A stretch of DNA of 64,000 bases. Source: Selaginella moellendorffii. Lineage: Eukaryota; Streptophyta; Lycopodiopsida; Selaginellales; Selaginellaceae. Below are positions 61,901 through 64,000 of this stretch, piece after piece; position 1 is the first letter of the stretch, and each line of letters begins with the position of its first letter. The notes beneath the pieces were generated by a model that did not search any database, had not been told where the DNA came from, and saw only the letters and a program-made list of their open reading frames with translations. The stretch covers positions 71,833-135,832 of the forward strand of contig NW_003314263.1 in NCBI RefSeq assembly GCF_000143415.4. The letters run 5' to 3'. The translations under genes were made by a program, and so were the position numbers.

Positions 61901-64000
61901 CCATAAGATCACCTAGTGATCTCACCTTGGCACCTTACCAGAGTTGCCAAGAGGTACTTAGTCTTCTAGACCTTCAAGTTGTTGACCATAACCCCGAGGG
62001 CATCCCCCACACTTGGCGGTGCACCCAAGCTAGCCCTTACGGCCAAGGGTTCATAGCAACTGAGATTAGGTGTCCCCATCTCATTCACCACGTTCTTGGT
62101 GCCCCTTGCACCAAAGCGTTCAAGTTAGATATGCTGAGCTTTCACACTAAGCAATCTAACCGTGCATCACGACTCCGAGGCATCCCTCGCTTGGCGGTGT
62201 GCCCAAACCAGTCTCCCCACTGAGAGTCCATGACCACCGAGTCATATGAGTGTCCTCATATTCCAAACCATCACCACGCCCTAGTGAGTTGGGACTCGAA
62301 CCCAAGCACTAGAGGGTCGGGACTCAAACCCAACCTCCGTATATGCATCTACGGATGGCATCACACCGGATGTCTGGCGTGACTCCCCACGCTGGTGCAC
62401 CAACTTATACTTAAAGCGCGCTACAGATCACAGCTTAGGAACCCAGTTCTTCTGCACTACCAAGTCCTCTCTTGACATGTCTGTAATCATGCATGGACTC
62501 CTCCATGCTCGGCCTCCTAGGCCCCCCTTTGAAGTTGGCTCCTTCAACTAGGGTATTCGTTCCCCCTGGCTTGCCAATCTCACTTAGCAAGTCATTTGGC
62601 CACCGTAACATGGTTCATGCATAAGCGTGAAAGTCCTTAACCATCGACTTTCGTTCAAAGCCCTCTCTTTGAACACTCGGGAACTACTTCCCTAACCTTG
62701 ATAGCCTCGCCTCTTGGCAAGCTTCAAAACCACGCTTCTGCTGCGCCACTTTAATTTCGCGCACTCTATAAACCATTTACACTTGGACGTCTAAGTACTT
62801 ATTTACCTAGGAGGAATGTTCAAGGAACTCTGTTCCTTAGCTTGCTAAGGTCTCTCCTTTCACAAGCTTTCCAATTGCCATATAGTCTAACATGGACAAT
62901 CCCATGCTTTAGATTCTTCATGGCATCCCAGCTGCTAGTAACAACATGCTTGAGCACCCACTTGATTCTCCACTCCCAACTTGCATAACCACCTTTGGTC
63001 ATGCCTGTCAATTCCTATGGTTCGGTTCTATCCTTATATTACTTGCTTTTTGGCCTCATACATTTCCTTCGGTTATTCTCCTCCAGACTAGGAAGATAGC
63101 TTTGCACTTTCTACCATACCTTGGCAAGTATTCATAAGGATGAACCTACTCGACCGCCTAGGGAGTGGTTCCTCAATTCGGGTTTGCTCACCTTGTAATC
63201 TCCTATATTAGGATTACCGTTGCTACTTATGGGCCTTCTTATGCCCATCACTGGCCCCACCAAAATCCCGTCTTTGGCTTTGTCCGATTTGGGTAGACGG
63301 ACTTCTCTCGTCACCGCAACCTTGGACATTTGGATAACACCTTCTATCCATCATTTGCTAGGGACTTTGTCCCTTGGGCATTATCTGTTGCCCTCATGCC
63401 ACCAAACACCACCTTTTGGTGTTCTAGAGTGTTTGGGTGTCTCAATGATGGTCTCTTTGACAATGAGCATTCTCCTTTCGACATTGACTTACTATATCGC
63501 AACATAAGCAATTTATCCCCCATAAGGGTATATCTAACATCTTTATCCCAATAAGAAGTCTTAGGTAGTTGCCTTTTACCAATTTAACGACTTATTTTGC
63601 ACCTTTTGCTTAATTGCTTCATAGTTGTCAAGTCTTACAACTCATTGCTGGTGCTTCCACACCTCCATCATTATCTGGGTCACCACACTCTAACCGCATG
63701 CCTTCCAGCATAGGCTATGCTATTCCCATTTCCATTGGGATTCCTTTAGAATGGGTTCTCATAAACTCGCCAACTTGACCTCAAGGCAGCATGCCTTGGC
63801 ACATTCGGTGTCTCCACACCATCGGCTCCACGAGCCTACCTTTATGACACTTCTTACTGGTGTCTAGGTCTTTTTGCCAAGACCAATATGGTTGTCTCTT
63901 ATGTTAATTATCCATTAGCACTGCACCATAGAGTTCACACACAACTTTGCGTCAAAGTTGTTTTCTTCTGGGAAACTCCTTCCCACGACTTTAGCATGGC
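58923..64000. other. Long non-coding stretch, possible interior of a retroelement
   Basis: About 5 kb holds no frame with gag, protease, RT or integrase features that I can defend. A frame near 63,330 contains RVFGCL, a word common after the copia integrase, but nothing around it supports that. 62,288-62,335 holds a repeated GGGACTCNAACCCAA phrase. It includes the minisatellite at 59.9-60.6 kb. A large non-coding retroelement derivative is possible. Confidence 0.4.
59932..60595. repeat. Minisatellite: CTCGGA hexamers, then CTCGG-ACTCCAT 12-mers
   Basis: 59,932-60,100 is a run of CTCGGA/CTCGGT/CTCGGC hexamers. 60,100-60,595 is a run of 12-base units alternating CTCGGACTCCAT and CTCGGGTCCAT, with unit-length variants. 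The change from hexamers to 12-mers is gradual, so the longer unit probably grew from the shorter. Because the unit lengths are multiples of three, several frames on both strands stay open; these are not taken as genes. Confidence 0.95.

Noticed and set aside
63330-63554. Frame containing RVFGCL, reminiscent of the copia integrase end
   Set aside because: Only one short word matches; no integrase or RT motifs occur nearby in any frame.
1-64000. CRISPR arrays or bacterial operon structure
   Set aside because: No regularly spaced direct repeats with unique spacers; introns, nuclear-type tRNAs and PPR genes show a plant nuclear genome.

Overview
The window looks like nuclear DNA of a land plant, most likely a lycophyte of the Selaginella type. 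This is an inference from gene content and gene style: many intronless pentatricopeptide-repeat (PPR) genes, very short introns (about 50-110 bases) with GT..AG ends, S-domain receptor kinases, an NPF transporter, a LHY/REVEILLE-type MYB, nuclear tRNA genes, telo-box motifs (AAACCCTA) next to start codons, and a gypsy-type LTR retroelement.

Layout. 1-16,400 is a rearranged block. It holds two near-identical intronless Fic (AMPylation-type) genes with duplicated flanks (1-1,690 and 8,995-10,630), a third frameshifted Fic copy and a fourth relic. Single intact genes lie between them: an alpha/beta hydrolase with an Asp in the nucleophile position, a RING-H2 protein, the tRNA m1A methyltransferase subunit TRM61, a mitochondrial-looking RRM protein and two tRNA-Ser(GCU). 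Scattered among them are shards of TRM61, of a TPR-SET tail, of a PPR gene, of a secreted-protein gene, of a P450 and of tRNA-Lys. 16,594-25,000 holds a secreted protein of unknown family, a TPR-SET gene whose SET domain is cut short, and two head-to-head S-domain receptor kinases with a tRNA-Ala between them. 25,400-27,650 holds a multi-exon gene I do not recognise.

27,770-44,473 is dense and ordinary: PPR genes (27.8, 35.3, 38.7 and 40.4 kb), a LHY/RVE-type MYB, a seven-exon PRA1-family gene and an NPF transporter. Neighbours are often divergent and share a very short promoter.

44,474-64,000 is AT-rich and repeat-rich. It holds a mannose-lectin-like gene broken by one in-frame TGA, an (AT)n tract, an internally deleted copy of a PPR locus, a complete-ended but internally deleted gypsy element (49,823-52,731, perfect 5-bp target duplication, 112-bp LTRs), one long PPR gene, a second retroelement primer-binding site at 58,911, a long minisatellite and about 5 kb that I cannot assign.

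Functional threads: organelle RNA processing (five PPR genes plus the RRM protein), tRNA modification beside tRNA genes (TRM61), and probable surface perception or defence (receptor kinases, lectin). No complete novel multi-gene system is evident. The most unusual features are the shuffled gene-fragment field around the Fic genes, and several family members that have lost their usual catalytic or coupling residues.
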